64,000 nt of DNA. Origin: Sediminicoccus sp. KRV36. GTDB taxonomy: Bacteria; Pseudomonadota; Alphaproteobacteria; Acetobacterales; Acetobacteraceae. The first letter of the stretch is position 1. Every line of letters starts with the position of its first letter. A model generated the notes under the pieces. It was not told where the DNA came from and ran no database searches. It was given only the letters and a program-made list of their open reading frames with translations. The stretch is taken from the NCBI RefSeq assembly GCF_023243115.1, contig NZ_CP085081.1, positions 3,286,001-3,350,000 of the forward strand, written 5' to 3'. Shown in pieces: positions 42,943 to 51,429 of the stretch. Both the position numbers and the translations under genes were made by a program.

Positions 42943-44396
42943 GGCAGCAGCCTCTGAATCCAGCCGACGATGCGGCGCGTGCGGGCGGAGAACAGGCCGG
43001 GCGTATAGAAGCTTCCCGCAGCGCGCTTGGAGATTTCCGACATGGTCGGATAGGGCGCCATCATCTGCGCGACGGCGCCGATCTTCATCTTCGACTGGAT
43101 GGCGAGGCCCCAGAGCCCGATCATCTCCCCCGCGCGCGGGGCCAGGATGGTGGCGCCCAGGATGCGCCCGCCGCCGCCCAGGATGATCTTCGCCATGCCC
43201 TCCGTCGTGCGTTCGGCCTGGGCGCGGTCATTGCCGGACAGGGGTTGGGTCAGCACCTGGACCGGGTGATTGGCCAGCCGCGCCTCGCTCTCGGTCAGGC
43301 CGACATGGGCGAGCTCGGGGTCGCTGTAGGTCACCCAGGGCAGCGCCGTATAATCCACGCGCGCCGGCAGGCCGAACAGGATGTTCCGGATCAGCACGCC
43401 GGCATGATACCCCGCCACATGGGTGAATTGCGGCCCGCCCGCGACATCGCCCGAGGCGAAGACGCGCTTGTTGCTGCTGCGCAGCCGCGCATCCACCGTG
43501 ATGCCCCGCGGCGTCGTCTCCACACCGGCGAGCGCGAGGTCCAGACCATCCATATTGGGCTTACGCCCGGCCGCGACGAGCAGATGCGTGCCGGTGATGA
43601 TATGCCCATCTCCCAGCTCGACCTCGATCCCAGGTCCAATGCGCGCCACCTGCGCGCCCTCGATCAGGGCAATCCCCTCGCGGATCAGGATATCGCGCAG
43701 CATCGCCACGGCTTCGGGATCATCCCGCGGGAGGATACTGGCGCGCTCGATCACCGTGACCTGCGCGCCAAGGCCGCGAAAGGCCTGGGCCATCTCGATC
43801 CCGATCGGCCCGCCGCCCAGGACGAGGAGATGTTTCGGCAATTCCGTGAGTTGAAAGACGGTCTCGTTGGTCAGATGCGGGGTTTCGGCCAGCCCAGGCA
43901 CTGGCGGCAGCGCAGGTGAGGAACCCGTCGCCACCACGAAGCGCCGGGCGCGGATGCGCTGTCCACCGGCCTCCACTTCGGCCGGGCCGGTGAAGCGCGC
44001 CGCCGCCTGGATGACGGTGCAGCCGAGACCCTCAAACCGCTCCACGCTGTCATGCGGCGCTATGCCGGCGATCACGCCCTGCACATGGGCGTGGACCCGG
44101 GCGAAATCCACCACAGGCTCGGGCAGGTCCACGCCGAAGCGCCCGGCCTGGCGGGCGGATTGCGCAGCATGCGACGCCGCCAGCAACGCCTTGGAGGGAA
44201 CGCAGCCGGTATTGAGGCAATCCCCGCCCATCAGATGCTTTTCGATGATCACGACCGAAGCGCCCATCTGCACCGCGCCCGCCGCCAGGGAAAGGCCGCC
44301 CGAGCCGGCGCCGATGATGCAGAGATCGGCATGCAGGACGCCCTTGCGCAGCCTGGGCCGGCGGCCAGCGGTGGTCATGGGCACAGGAGCGGTCAT
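42939..44396 (-). CDS. FAD-dependent pyridine nucleotide-disulfide oxidoreductase (mercuric reductase-like)
   Basis: 485 residues in the lipoamide dehydrogenase/mercuric reductase family. FAD-binding GAGSGGLS starts near residue 29; the redox cysteines are Cys60 and Cys65 (GGDCLNTGCVPSKALL). The NAD(P)H site is VLGGGPIGIEMAQAFRGLG, and the second FAD motif is VFASGDVAGGPQFTH. It lacks a heavy-metal-associated N-terminal domain and the C-terminal Cys-Cys of MerA, so it is not a true mercuric reductase. It is the first gene of the eight-gene operon, 125 bases downstream of nrsF. Confidence 0.88.
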   Translation of the reverse strand: MTAPVPMTTAGRRPRLRKGVLHADLCIIGAGSGGLSLAAGAVQMGASVVIIEKHLMGGDCLNTGCVPSKALLAASHAAQSARQAGRFGVDLPEPVVDFARVHAHVQGVIAGIAPHDSVERFEGLGCTVIQAAARFTGPAEVEAGGQRIRARRFVVATGSSPALPPVPGLAETPHLTNETVFQLTELPKHLLVLGGGPIGIEMAQAFRGLGAQVTVIERASILPRDDPEAVAMLRDILIREGIALIEGAQVARIGPGIEVELGDGHIITGTHLLVAAGRKPNMDGLDLALAGVETTPRGITVDARLRSSNKRVFASGDVAGGPQFTHVAGYHAGVLIRNILFGLPARVDYTALPWVTYSDPELAHVGLTESEARLANHPVQVLTQPLSGNDRAQAERTTEGMAKIILGGGGRILGATILAPRAGEMIGLWGLAIQSKMKIGAVAQMMAPYPTMSEISKRAAGSFYTPGLFSARTRRIVGWIQRLLP

Positions 44397-44521
44397 GCTT
44401 GGCCTTCACACAAGAGAAGATGTTCCTTCCGCGAGGGCCAGCTGCACAGGCTGCTGTATTTCCCTCCCGCCATCGGCGACCTGTCCGATATGGGGTGCCG
44501 GGCGGGATACGGAACCAGCCG

Positions 44522-45178
44522 TCACACCGCCGCCGCGCGCTGCATGAGCAGCGGCCCCATCAGCGCGCCCACGCAGGTCACCACCAGCACCGCAATGCCG
44601 TGCCAGACCAGCACCATCACCGCCGCATTCAGCTCATGCACCAGGGTCAGGCCCAGGCTGGCGAAAGCCGCCGCCGAGAGCCCCCCAAGTGCTGCCACCG
44701 GGACCGGCCGGAACAGCGCGGCATGGCGCGTCAGATAGACAATGGCTGCTGTCATGGGCACGCCAAGGCCGATGATGAAGCCCAGGCAAGGGTAGCTGAT
44801 GCTCAGTTTCAACGCCTCCGGCCCCAGCCGCGCAAGATCGGCCAGGCAACCCCAGCCCATCGTTACCAGCCAGCCCACCACGGCCGGTATCGGCAGCAAG
44901 GCCCAGCGCTGGTCGCGATCCGGCAGGGCGAGCTGGAAGGCCGCGTAACCGGCGGTCAATGCGACCAGTGCCGCGGACATCAGGTGATACAGGTCAAACC
45001 CGTCCATCAGCCAGGCCGCGAAATCCGCGCGCAGGCCAGAGATCAGCAGCGCCGCCACGATGACGCCCGCGCAGAACAGGCACCAAAGCCCGAGCATGGC
45101 CAGGGGCGAGGGCAAGCGACGTACCGGCCGGAGGCCGATCGCCAGTTGGGTGACCAGGTCTTCGGTCCGCATCATCAT
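44522..45178 (-). CDS. NrsF-type (DUF1109) anti-sigma membrane protein
   Basis: 218 residues, six transmembrane spans with a short cytosolic N-terminus (MRTEDLVTQLAIGLRPVRRL), the typical layout of DUF1109/NrsF proteins, which hold the cognate ECF sigma factor inactive at the membrane. Conserved cysteines in relatives sense metal or thiol stress; here Cys occur in LWCLFCAG, WGCLADL and YPCLGF. Start overlaps the sigma gene stop (ATGA), so the regulator pair is made together. Confidence 0.88.
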   Translation of the reverse strand: MMMRTEDLVTQLAIGLRPVRRLPSPLAMLGLWCLFCAGVIVAALLISGLRADFAAWLMDGFDLYHLMSAALVALTAGYAAFQLALPDRDQRWALLPIPAVVGWLVTMGWGCLADLARLGPEALKLSISYPCLGFIIGLGVPMTAAIVYLTRHAALFRPVPVAALGGLSAAAFASLGLTLVHELNAAVMVLVWHGIAVLVVTCVGALMGPLLMQRAAAV

Positions 45179-45774
45179 GGCTCCATGCCGAATTTGCGCC
45201 GCAAGGTCAGAACGGCGCGATGGGTGGCGACTTTCAGCGCCCCCATGGACATGCCCGAACGGGCGCTCGCTTCGGCCAATGAAAGTGCCTCGATCTTGGT
45301 CAGCTGCAGGGCTGTGCGTTGCGAGGCCGGCAATTCGCCGACCGCCGCCCGCAAATCGGCCGACATCAGCTTGCCCTCGGCATCGCCATCGAGCCCGATA
45401 TGGTCGGCCGCGGCCAATTCCGTGTTGCGGGCCAGGCCGCGCGCCACGCCGCGGCCACGGTCCAGCGCCCGGCGTTCGGCGATGGCGGCGATCCATGGGC
45501 GAAAGGGGCGCGCAGGATCATAGGTGGCGCGAACGCGATGCAGCGTCAGCAAGGTGTCCTGCACGGCATCCTCCACCTCGGCGGGCTCGCGCAGGCGCTG
45601 GCGGCAGATGGCGCGCAGCAGGGGCAGGCATTCGCGCAGAAGGGTGTCATAGGCGCGCGCATCGCCATCCTGGGCGCGGGCCATGAGAGCGGACCAGCGT
45701 TCATCGCGCGCCACACGGTCTTCCGTGGCGCTCACCCGGGCAAAGCCGATCGGGAAGGAGGCAAGCTGCTGCAT
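45175..45774 (-). CDS. ECF sigma factor, SigF/EcfF-like (partner of NrsF)
   Basis: 199 residues with sigma region 2 (LLRAICRQRLREPAEVEDAVQDTLLTLHRVRATYDPARPFRPWI) and region 4 (LPASQRTALQLTKIEALSLAEASARSGMSMGALKVATHRAVLTLRR). The ATG at 45774 is preferred; a GTG 12 codons upstream exists. It is the first gene of the sigma/anti-sigma pair. A promoter matching the expected ECF recognition pattern lies about 115 bases upstream, suggesting autoregulation. In Caulobacter, SigF-NrsF responds to chromate and cadmium; the signal here is unknown. Confidence 0.9.
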   Translation of the reverse strand: MQQLASFPIGFARVSATEDRVARDERWSALMARAQDGDARAYDTLLRECLPLLRAICRQRLREPAEVEDAVQDTLLTLHRVRATYDPARPFRPWIAAIAERRALDRGRGVARGLARNTELAAADHIGLDGDAEGKLMSADLRAAVGELPASQRTALQLTKIEALSLAEASARSGMSMGALKVATHRAVLTLRRKFGMEP

Positions 45775-45809
45775 GGGCGACCTGACACGGCATTCCTCAT
45801 GCGCGCCCA

Positions 45810-45826
45810 CCCGGCATCATGCCGGG
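45810..45826 (-). other. GC-rich palindrome in the sigma-factor leader
   Basis: CCCGGCAT-C-ATGCCGGG, a near-perfect inverted repeat within the putative 5' untranslated region, about 36 bases before the sigma ATG. As RNA it would form a stem CCCGGC/GCCGGG with a 5-base loop. It may influence translation or bind a regulator. Confidence 0.35.
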
Positions 45827-45886
45827 CCCGAAAGCGCGTTCCGCCGGGCCGCTGCGTGGTGTTCTGGCCAGACATCTGGTCTCCGC

Positions 45887-45912
45887 TACGAAAGGGCCGG
45901 GCGAAAGGTTAC
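45887..45912 (-). promoter_or_regulatory. Candidate ECF-type promoter of the sigma/anti-sigma operon
   Basis: On the minus strand GTAACC (45912-45907), exactly 16 bases, then CGTA (45890-45887). As I recall, SigF-NrsF-regulated promoters in Caulobacter have -35 GTAACC and -10 CGAA. The spacing and -35 match, with one -10 base different. Position about 115 bases before the sigma ATG fits autoregulation. Confidence 0.6.
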
Positions 45913-46064
45913 GCGGCTTCTCGCACAAAAGCCGCACGGCCCAAAGGATTGAGGCCATCAGGAGCTGCAGGCTGCGCCCTGCGGCCACGGCCCAATGCGC
46001 GCCCAATCCGGCGGCCCCAGGCTGACAGAGCCCAGGCGCAGCTTTCAACCCAAAAGACGCGGCC

Positions 46065-47402
46065 TCATGCGGCCACCGAATCCCGCGCCCGCTTCCAGAG
46101 CCCTTCCGCAGCGGCTTGGGCCGCGGCGCGCACCGCGGTCTCATCCGCCTCGGTCGGCCGGCCGGATTCCACCACCTGGCGGCCGCCGATCCAGACATGC
46201 TCGACATCGCGGCCATTGGCGTCATGGACCAGCGTGCCCAGGGGGTCGAGCAGCGGCGTCAGATGGGCGCGGCGGAAATCCCAGGCCACCACATCGGCCG
46301 CGAAACCCGGCGCCAATTGGCCAAGCCGGCCTGATTTCCCCAAGGCTGCCGCGCCATTCACCGTCGCCATGGCGAAGGCATCCTCGGGCTGCCAGCCCTG
46401 GCCCACGGAGCCCACGCGGATGCGGGCCGTGGCCAGCGCCCAGCGCATCTGCTCGGCCATGTCCTGGGTCAGATTGTCGGTGCCGAGGGCAATGCGCGCC
46501 CCGGCCGCGCGCAATGCGGGCGTATTGGCCATCGCACCACCCGTCGCATTCCCCTTGGGAACATGCGCGACTGTGGCACCGGCCGCACCGAAGCGCACCA
46601 CATCCTCGGCCGACATATGGATGCAATGGGCGGCGATCAGCCGCTCATCCAGCAGCCCGCAACGCTCCAGCAATTGTGTCGGCGTGCAGCCATCGCGGCG
46701 CTGGATCTCCGCGTTTTCCAGCTGCGACTGGGAAAGATGCGTGGTGGTCAGCAGTTTCGCATCGCGCGCCAGATCCGCCGCGCGACGCAGCAGCCCGGCC
46801 GAACAGGTGTCAGGCGCATGCGGTGCCACGATGACATGCGCCCTGCCCCCGTGGCTGCCATGGAACTGGGCAATCAGGCCCTCCACCTCGGCCAGGCGCT
46901 GCGCGCCGATTTCGGGCACATGGCGCCAGTCGGCGAGATGCACGCGGGAAAAATCAACATCATGCAGCCGGCCACAGGCCCAGACGCGCAGGCCGAGCCC
47001 GGCGATGGCGGGCAGCGTCACCTCGCCATGCACATAGCTGTCCACCATGACGGTGGAGCCCATGAGCAGGGCTTCCATCGCCCCCAGCCGCGCCAGGGCC
47101 ACGGCCTCCTCCGCATTGATCTCATGGCCATGCGGCACGCCGGGCGTATAGGCGGGGGCGAAACCCATATCCACGGCGATCCCGCGCATCAGCGAGAGCA
47201 CCGCATGGGTGTGGATGTTGATCAGCCCTGGTGTCAGCAGCCGGCCCGGCAGGCTGAGCCTGGGCGCGTCGCTGGCAGGTAGCCGCTCCATTGGTCCGCA
47301 ATCCAGGATCCTGCCGCCCGCCATGGCCAGGAAGGCGCACGGCAGCGGGGCTTCACCATGGGTGACAAGCATCGCATCCGTGAGGATGAGGTCGGGTTTC
47401 AA
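46065..47402 (-). CDS. Amidohydrolase (AtzA/TrzA/Ssn-like metal-dependent deaminase family)
   Basis: 445-residue metal hydrolase. Metal and catalytic motifs: INIHTHAVLSLMRG (His-x-His), TTTHLSQSQLEN (metal His and Glu region), AAHCIHMS and the final ligand GTDN. The fold matches chlorohydrolases/deaminases such as AtzA, TrzA and guanine deaminase. Start is TTG at 47402 with a GGGAG site eight bases before it; the first in-frame ATG (MLVTHGEAP) would cut the first strand. Divergent from an ABC importer with a 70-base gap, so it likely deaminates or dechlorinates the imported compound. Confidence 0.85.
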   Translation of the reverse strand: MKPDLILTDAMLVTHGEAPLPCAFLAMAGGRILDCGPMERLPASDAPRLSLPGRLLTPGLINIHTHAVLSLMRGIAVDMGFAPAYTPGVPHGHEINAEEAVALARLGAMEALLMGSTVMVDSYVHGEVTLPAIAGLGLRVWACGRLHDVDFSRVHLADWRHVPEIGAQRLAEVEGLIAQFHGSHGGRAHVIVAPHAPDTCSAGLLRRAADLARDAKLLTTTHLSQSQLENAEIQRRDGCTPTQLLERCGLLDERLIAAHCIHMSAEDVVRFGAAGATVAHVPKGNATGGAMANTPALRAAGARIALGTDNLTQDMAEQMRWALATARIRVGSVGQGWQPEDAFAMATVNGAAALGKSGRLGQLAPGFAADVVAWDFRRAHLTPLLDPLGTLVHDANGRDVEHVWIGGRQVVESGRPTEADETAVRAAAQAAAEGLWKRARDSVAA

Positions 47403-47472
47403 GAATGTTTCTCCCGGTTGGCTGGCACGGGCTATGCATACCCCGTGCCGCGGAACCCTCGCGGAGACACCC

Positions 47473-48576
47473 ATGGCCCCGATCATCGCCACCCCCGCTG
47501 TCAATCGCCGCGCCCTGCTCGGCGGGCTCGCGGCGATGTCCGCGGCCGGCCCCGTCTTTGCGCAGCCGCGCGGGGAACAACTCCTGGTGGTGATGTGGGG
47601 CGCGCAGTGGATCGAGGTCTGCCGCCCGATCGGCGAGGAATGGATGCGCGCCAGCGGGGACCGCATCCAGTGGGAATTGCATGCAGGGGGTGCGATGGCC
47701 GTGGTGGGCCGGCTGCGCCCGCTTTGGCCGCGCGTGCCGCAGAATCTGATCGCCGCATGGGACCCGGTCTTTGCCGCCATGATGGAAGCCGGCTGGATGG
47801 AGCCGGTGAGCGAGGCGGAGATGCCCGCCCTGCGCGAAATCCCGGACGCCTTCTTCAAGAAGAACGCCCAAGGCCAGAAGATGACCGTGCCGCTCTCCAC
47901 GGCCGGCGCCTTCTGGGGTTATCGCACGGACCTCGTCACCGGCCCGCCGATCGAAAGCATCGAGCAGCTTCTGGAGCCGCGCTTCCGCGGCAAGCTTTGC
48001 GTGCCGGTGCCGGTGAACCTCTCCGGCCTGCTCATGGTCAGCCTCGCCATGCAGCGCGGCGGCAATGAGCGCAACATCGAGCCAGGCTGGGCCTTCCTCA
48101 AGGAATTGGCCGAGCGCGGGCAGATCGGCCGCGTCGTCGCCAATAACTCCGAGATGATCAATGCGATGAGTGCGGGCGATCTTTCGGTCGCCTTCTGGAA
48201 TACCGGCGGCTGGCAGGCCGTGCGGGACCGCTTCCCCTGCCGGCTGCTGACCCGCCTGCCCGACAACAAGGGCTTCCTGTTCAATGAGGGCTTCGCCGTG
48301 ATGAAGGGCGACAATCCCGCCCGCGTTGCCGCCGCCAAGCGCTTCGCCAACCACTTCGCCACCGCGCCGATCAACACGCGCTACAACATGCCGCTGGGCT
48401 CGGGGCCGACCAACATCAACTCGACCCCGGCGCCGGCCATCGCCGACATCTTCTACAAGCCCGACGAGATCGAGCGCTTCGCCTATATCCCGGACTATGC
48501 CTACATGTCCTCGCAGGTGGATGCCTGGACGCGGCGCTGGGAGACCGAGATCACGCCGCTCATTCGGCGGGGGTGA
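47473..48576 (+). CDS. ABC importer periplasmic binding protein, polyamine/opine-type (PotD-like)
   Basis: 367 residues with a twin-arginine-like signal peptide (NRRALLGGLAAMSAAGPVFAQ). The mature protein has the family 1/spermidine-putrescine fold: LVVMWGAQWIEV, VPLSTAGAFWGYRTDLV, IESIEQLLEPRFRGKLCVP, and FNEGFAVMKGDNPARVAAAKRFANHF. It starts a four-gene importer. ATG at 47473 with upstream GGAG; the frame is open earlier but overlaps the amidohydrolase promoter. Ligand may be a nitrogen-rich compound given the divergent amidohydrolase. Confidence 0.88.
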   Translation: MAPIIATPAVNRRALLGGLAAMSAAGPVFAQPRGEQLLVVMWGAQWIEVCRPIGEEWMRASGDRIQWELHAGGAMAVVGRLRPLWPRVPQNLIAAWDPVFAAMMEAGWMEPVSEAEMPALREIPDAFFKKNAQGQKMTVPLSTAGAFWGYRTDLVTGPPIESIEQLLEPRFRGKLCVPVPVNLSGLLMVSLAMQRGGNERNIEPGWAFLKELAERGQIGRVVANNSEMINAMSAGDLSVAFWNTGGWQAVRDRFPCRLLTRLPDNKGFLFNEGFAVMKGDNPARVAAAKRFANHFATAPINTRYNMPLGSGPTNINSTPAPAIADIFYKPDEIERFAYIPDYAYMSSQVDAWTRRWETEITPLIRRG

Positions 48577-48610
48577 TGGCCAGCGGGCGGCCTGTTGCGT
48601 GGCGCGCCGA

Positions 48611-49462
48611 ATGGCTGGCATGAGCCGGCCCCGCCTTGCCATATGGCTGCTGGCGCCCGGCCTCCTGCTGCTGGCAGCCCTGATGGGCGGACCGGTGGTG
48701 CTGCTGGCGCTCGAAAGCCTGAAGCCCTTCGTCCCTGGCAGCGTGCGGCCTGGCGAGGGCTGGACGCTGGCCCATTACCGCGAGCTGCTGCAGCCTGCCT
48801 ACCTGTTCTACTTCTGGGAGACCTTCCGGATCGGGCTGATCGTGGCCACGCTCAGCGTGATCTTCGGCGCGCCGCTGGCCTTTGCCGCCGTGCGCAGCCC
48901 CCGCGCCGCCATTCGCAAGGCGCTGCTGGCCCTGCTGGTCGGGCTGCTGGTGATGAGCCTGATCGCGCGGCTTTATGCCATTGAGATGGCCTGGGGCAGC
49001 AACGGCCCGCTGGCACCGCTGGGCGCACTGCTCGGCATCGCGCCGCGCCATCCCCGCTATGCCGAGGTGCAGGTCGGCATCGGGCTGCTGCATTTCACCC
49101 TGCCCGTCGTGGCACTCATGCTGGTGGGCACCTTTCGCGCCCTGAGCCCGCGCCTGGAGGAGGCTGCGGCCTCGCTCGGCGCCACGCGGAGTGACGCGGT
49201 GGTGAGCATTGTGCTGCCGCTTGCGGCACCCGGCTTGGTTTCGGCCTTCCTGGTCGCGCTCGCCATGTGCATCAGCAATTTCGTGGCGCCCCTCGTGCTC
49301 GGGCGCGGCGTCGTCGTCTTCACGACGAGCCTGATGTACACGCGCTTCGCCGATATCGGGAATTACCCTTCGGGGGCCGCCATCGGCATCACCATGCTGA
49401 TCCTGGCCTTCCTCGTGGTCTACGGGCTGAGCGCACTGGCCCAGCGGCTGATTCCGCGATGA
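48611..49462 (+). CDS. ABC importer permease 1 (PotB-type)
   Basis: 283-residue inner-membrane permease with about six spans and the coupling segment LEEAAASLGATRSDAVVSIVLPLAAPGL (EAA motif). Its first residues (AGMSRPRLAIWLLAPGLLLL) include a membrane anchor. ATG at 48611 or 48620; the former is used. The stop overlaps permease 2 by four bases. Confidence 0.88.
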   Translation: MAGMSRPRLAIWLLAPGLLLLAALMGGPVVLLALESLKPFVPGSVRPGEGWTLAHYRELLQPAYLFYFWETFRIGLIVATLSVIFGAPLAFAAVRSPRAAIRKALLALLVGLLVMSLIARLYAIEMAWGSNGPLAPLGALLGIAPRHPRYAEVQVGIGLLHFTLPVVALMLVGTFRALSPRLEEAAASLGATRSDAVVSIVLPLAAPGLVSAFLVALAMCISNFVAPLVLGRGVVVFTTSLMYTRFADIGNYPSGAAIGITMLILAFLVVYGLSALAQRLIPR

Positions 49463-50277
49463 GGGCGCTCGATCTCGCGGCGCGGCTGCTGGCGCGGGGC
49501 GCGGTGCTGGCCGCCGTCTTGTTCCTGCTGGTGCCACTGCTGGTCGCCTGCCTGCTCTCCTTTGATGATCGCAGCTTCCTCGGCGCCTTCCCGCCGCGGG
49601 ACCTCTCCTTGCGCTGGTACCGCGCCTTTGCCAGCAACCCGACCTACATGGATGGGCTGTTCATCAGCCTGCAACTGGGCCTGGTAGCCGCCGCCATCGC
49701 CACGGCACTCGGCACCATGGGCGCGCTGGCGCTGATGGACCCGCGCCTCGCCGGGCGGGACACGCTGGAGGCGGTGTTCCTCTCGCCGAAATTCGTCCCC
49801 ACCGTCGTCATCGGCTTCTCGCTGCTGGTCTTCACCGCGAAGCTCGGCATTTTCGATCCCTTCACGCGGCTGGTGATGGGCCATGTCCTCATCACCCTGC
49901 CCTTCACGCTCCGCGCCATCCTGGCCAGCCTGATCGGGGTGAAGCGCAGCCAGATCGAGGCCGCGATCTCGCTTGGCGCCAGCGAGGCGCGCGCGCTCTG
50001 GGATGTGGCCGTGCCAGCTGCGCGCAGCGGCATCGTCGCCGGGGCCGCCATGGCCTTCGTGCTGTCCTTCGATGAGGTGGCCGTGAGTCTGTTCCTGTCG
50101 GACGCCTTCACCCAGACGCTGCCCATCGCGCTGGTCGCTGAAATGCGGGCCAACCTCAACCTCACCATCGCTGCCGTCTCCACCGTGTTCCTGGGTGCCA
50201 CGCTGGTGCTTCTGGTGCTGCTGGACCGCACCATCGGCATCGAGCGCCTGGCGGGCGATGTGGGGGCGCGCGGCTGA
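49459..50277 (+). CDS. ABC importer permease 2 (PotC-type)
   Basis: 272 residues with six spans, opening MRALDLAARLLARGAVLAAVLFLLVPLLVACLLSF, and the coupling loop IEAAISLGASEARALWDVAVPAARSGI. Starts with ATGA overlapping the permease 1 stop, and overlaps the ATPase by one base (TGATG). The C-terminal part FLSDAFTQTLPIALVAEMR is typical of PotC-like proteins. Confidence 0.9.
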   Translation: MRALDLAARLLARGAVLAAVLFLLVPLLVACLLSFDDRSFLGAFPPRDLSLRWYRAFASNPTYMDGLFISLQLGLVAAAIATALGTMGALALMDPRLAGRDTLEAVFLSPKFVPTVVIGFSLLVFTAKLGIFDPFTRLVMGHVLITLPFTLRAILASLIGVKRSQIEAAISLGASEARALWDVAVPAARSGIVAGAAMAFVLSFDEVAVSLFLSDAFTQTLPIALVAEMRANLNLTIAAVSTVFLGATLVLLVLLDRTIGIERLAGDVGARG

Positions 50278-51335
50278 TGCTCGAAATCCAGAACCTGACG
50301 CGCCGCTTCGGCGCTTCCCTCGCGCTGGATGGCGCAAGCCTGGATGCGGGTCCGGCCGAAGTGGTGGCGCTGCTCGGCCCCTCCGGCTGCGGCAAGACCA
50401 CCACCTTGCGCATCGTCGCCGGCTTCGAAAGCGCTGATTCCGGCAGCGTGACCCTGGCGGGGCGCGACCTGATCCGCTTGGCACCCCACCAGCGCGATAT
50501 TGGCCTGGTCTTCCAGGATTATGCGCTGTTCCCGCATATGAGTGTCGCCGACAATATCGCCTATGGGCTTCGCCGGCGCGGGATGGCCAAGCCAGAACGC
50601 AGCCGCCGGGTGACCGAGATGCTGGACCTCGTGCGCCTTTCCGGCCTTGATGCGCGCCGCCCCACGCAGCTTTCCGGCGGGCAGCAGCAGCGCGTGGCGC
50701 TGGCCCGGGCGCTGGCCATTGATCCGCGCCTGTTGCTGCTGGACGAACCGCTCTCCAACCTCGATGCCAAGCTGCGCCACACGCTGCAAGGCGAGCTCCG
50801 CGGCATTCTCACCCGCATCGGCACCACCACGCTGATCGTCACCCATGACCAGGAGGAGGCGATGGCCCTGGCCGATCGCATCGCCATCATGGCCCAACAG
50901 GGAGGGGGCGGCCGCGTGTTGCAGATCGGCACCCCGCGCGAGGTCTATGAGCAGCCGGCCTGCCGTTTCGTCGCGGAATTCCTGGGCAGCGCGCTCTGGC
51001 TGGAGGGCCGCACCGAACCGGGCGGCTTCGTCACCTCGGCCGGGACGCGCCTCGCCTGCGCACCGCCACGCCGCATGGCGCGCGCGCATGGCCTGCTGAT
51101 CCGCCCCGAAGCGCTGCGCCCCGGCCCCCCGGGTGAAGGCGAAAACCTGCTGCCAGCCCAGGTTCTGGGCAGCCGGTATCGCGGCGCGGCCATCCTGCTG
51201 GACCTTCTGGTGGAGGATCGAGCGCCCGTTTCCCTGGCGCTGCCGCATGATGCGGGCATTCCAAGCCCCGGGGAGAGGCTGACCCTGGCCGTGCAACCCG
51301 GCGCCTGCCTCGCGGTTCCCGTGGAGGCTGGCTGA
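50277..51335 (+). CDS. ABC importer ATPase (PotA-type)
   Basis: 352-residue ATPase: Walker A LGPSGCGKTT, Q-loop VFQDYALFPHMSV, signature LSGGQQQRVALARALA, Walker B LLLLDEPLSNLD and the switch His in IVTHDQEEAMALADR. A C-terminal TOBE-like domain (about 285-352) follows. It completes a binding protein-permease-permease-ATPase set with overlapping genes. Energises the importer whose receptor is at 47473. Confidence 0.93.
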   Translation: MLEIQNLTRRFGASLALDGASLDAGPAEVVALLGPSGCGKTTTLRIVAGFESADSGSVTLAGRDLIRLAPHQRDIGLVFQDYALFPHMSVADNIAYGLRRRGMAKPERSRRVTEMLDLVRLSGLDARRPTQLSGGQQQRVALARALAIDPRLLLLDEPLSNLDAKLRHTLQGELRGILTRIGTTTLIVTHDQEEAMALADRIAIMAQQGGGGRVLQIGTPREVYEQPACRFVAEFLGSALWLEGRTEPGGFVTSAGTRLACAPPRRMARAHGLLIRPEALRPGPPGEGENLLPAQVLGSRYRGAAILLDLLVEDRAPVSLALPHDAGIPSPGERLTLAVQPGACLAVPVEAG

Positions 51336-51429
51336 CGGAAAATGCATCTTGTGACGGATAGATGCTGTCGAAGCGCCACGGCCAGCTGTTACACCCCCAT
51401 ATCGAGATCCTTCCCGCAAAGAAGCCCGC

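Noticed and set aside
42939..44396. True mercuric reductase
   Set aside because: The protein lacks the metal-binding N-terminal domain and the C-terminal cysteine pair, and no mer genes are nearby.
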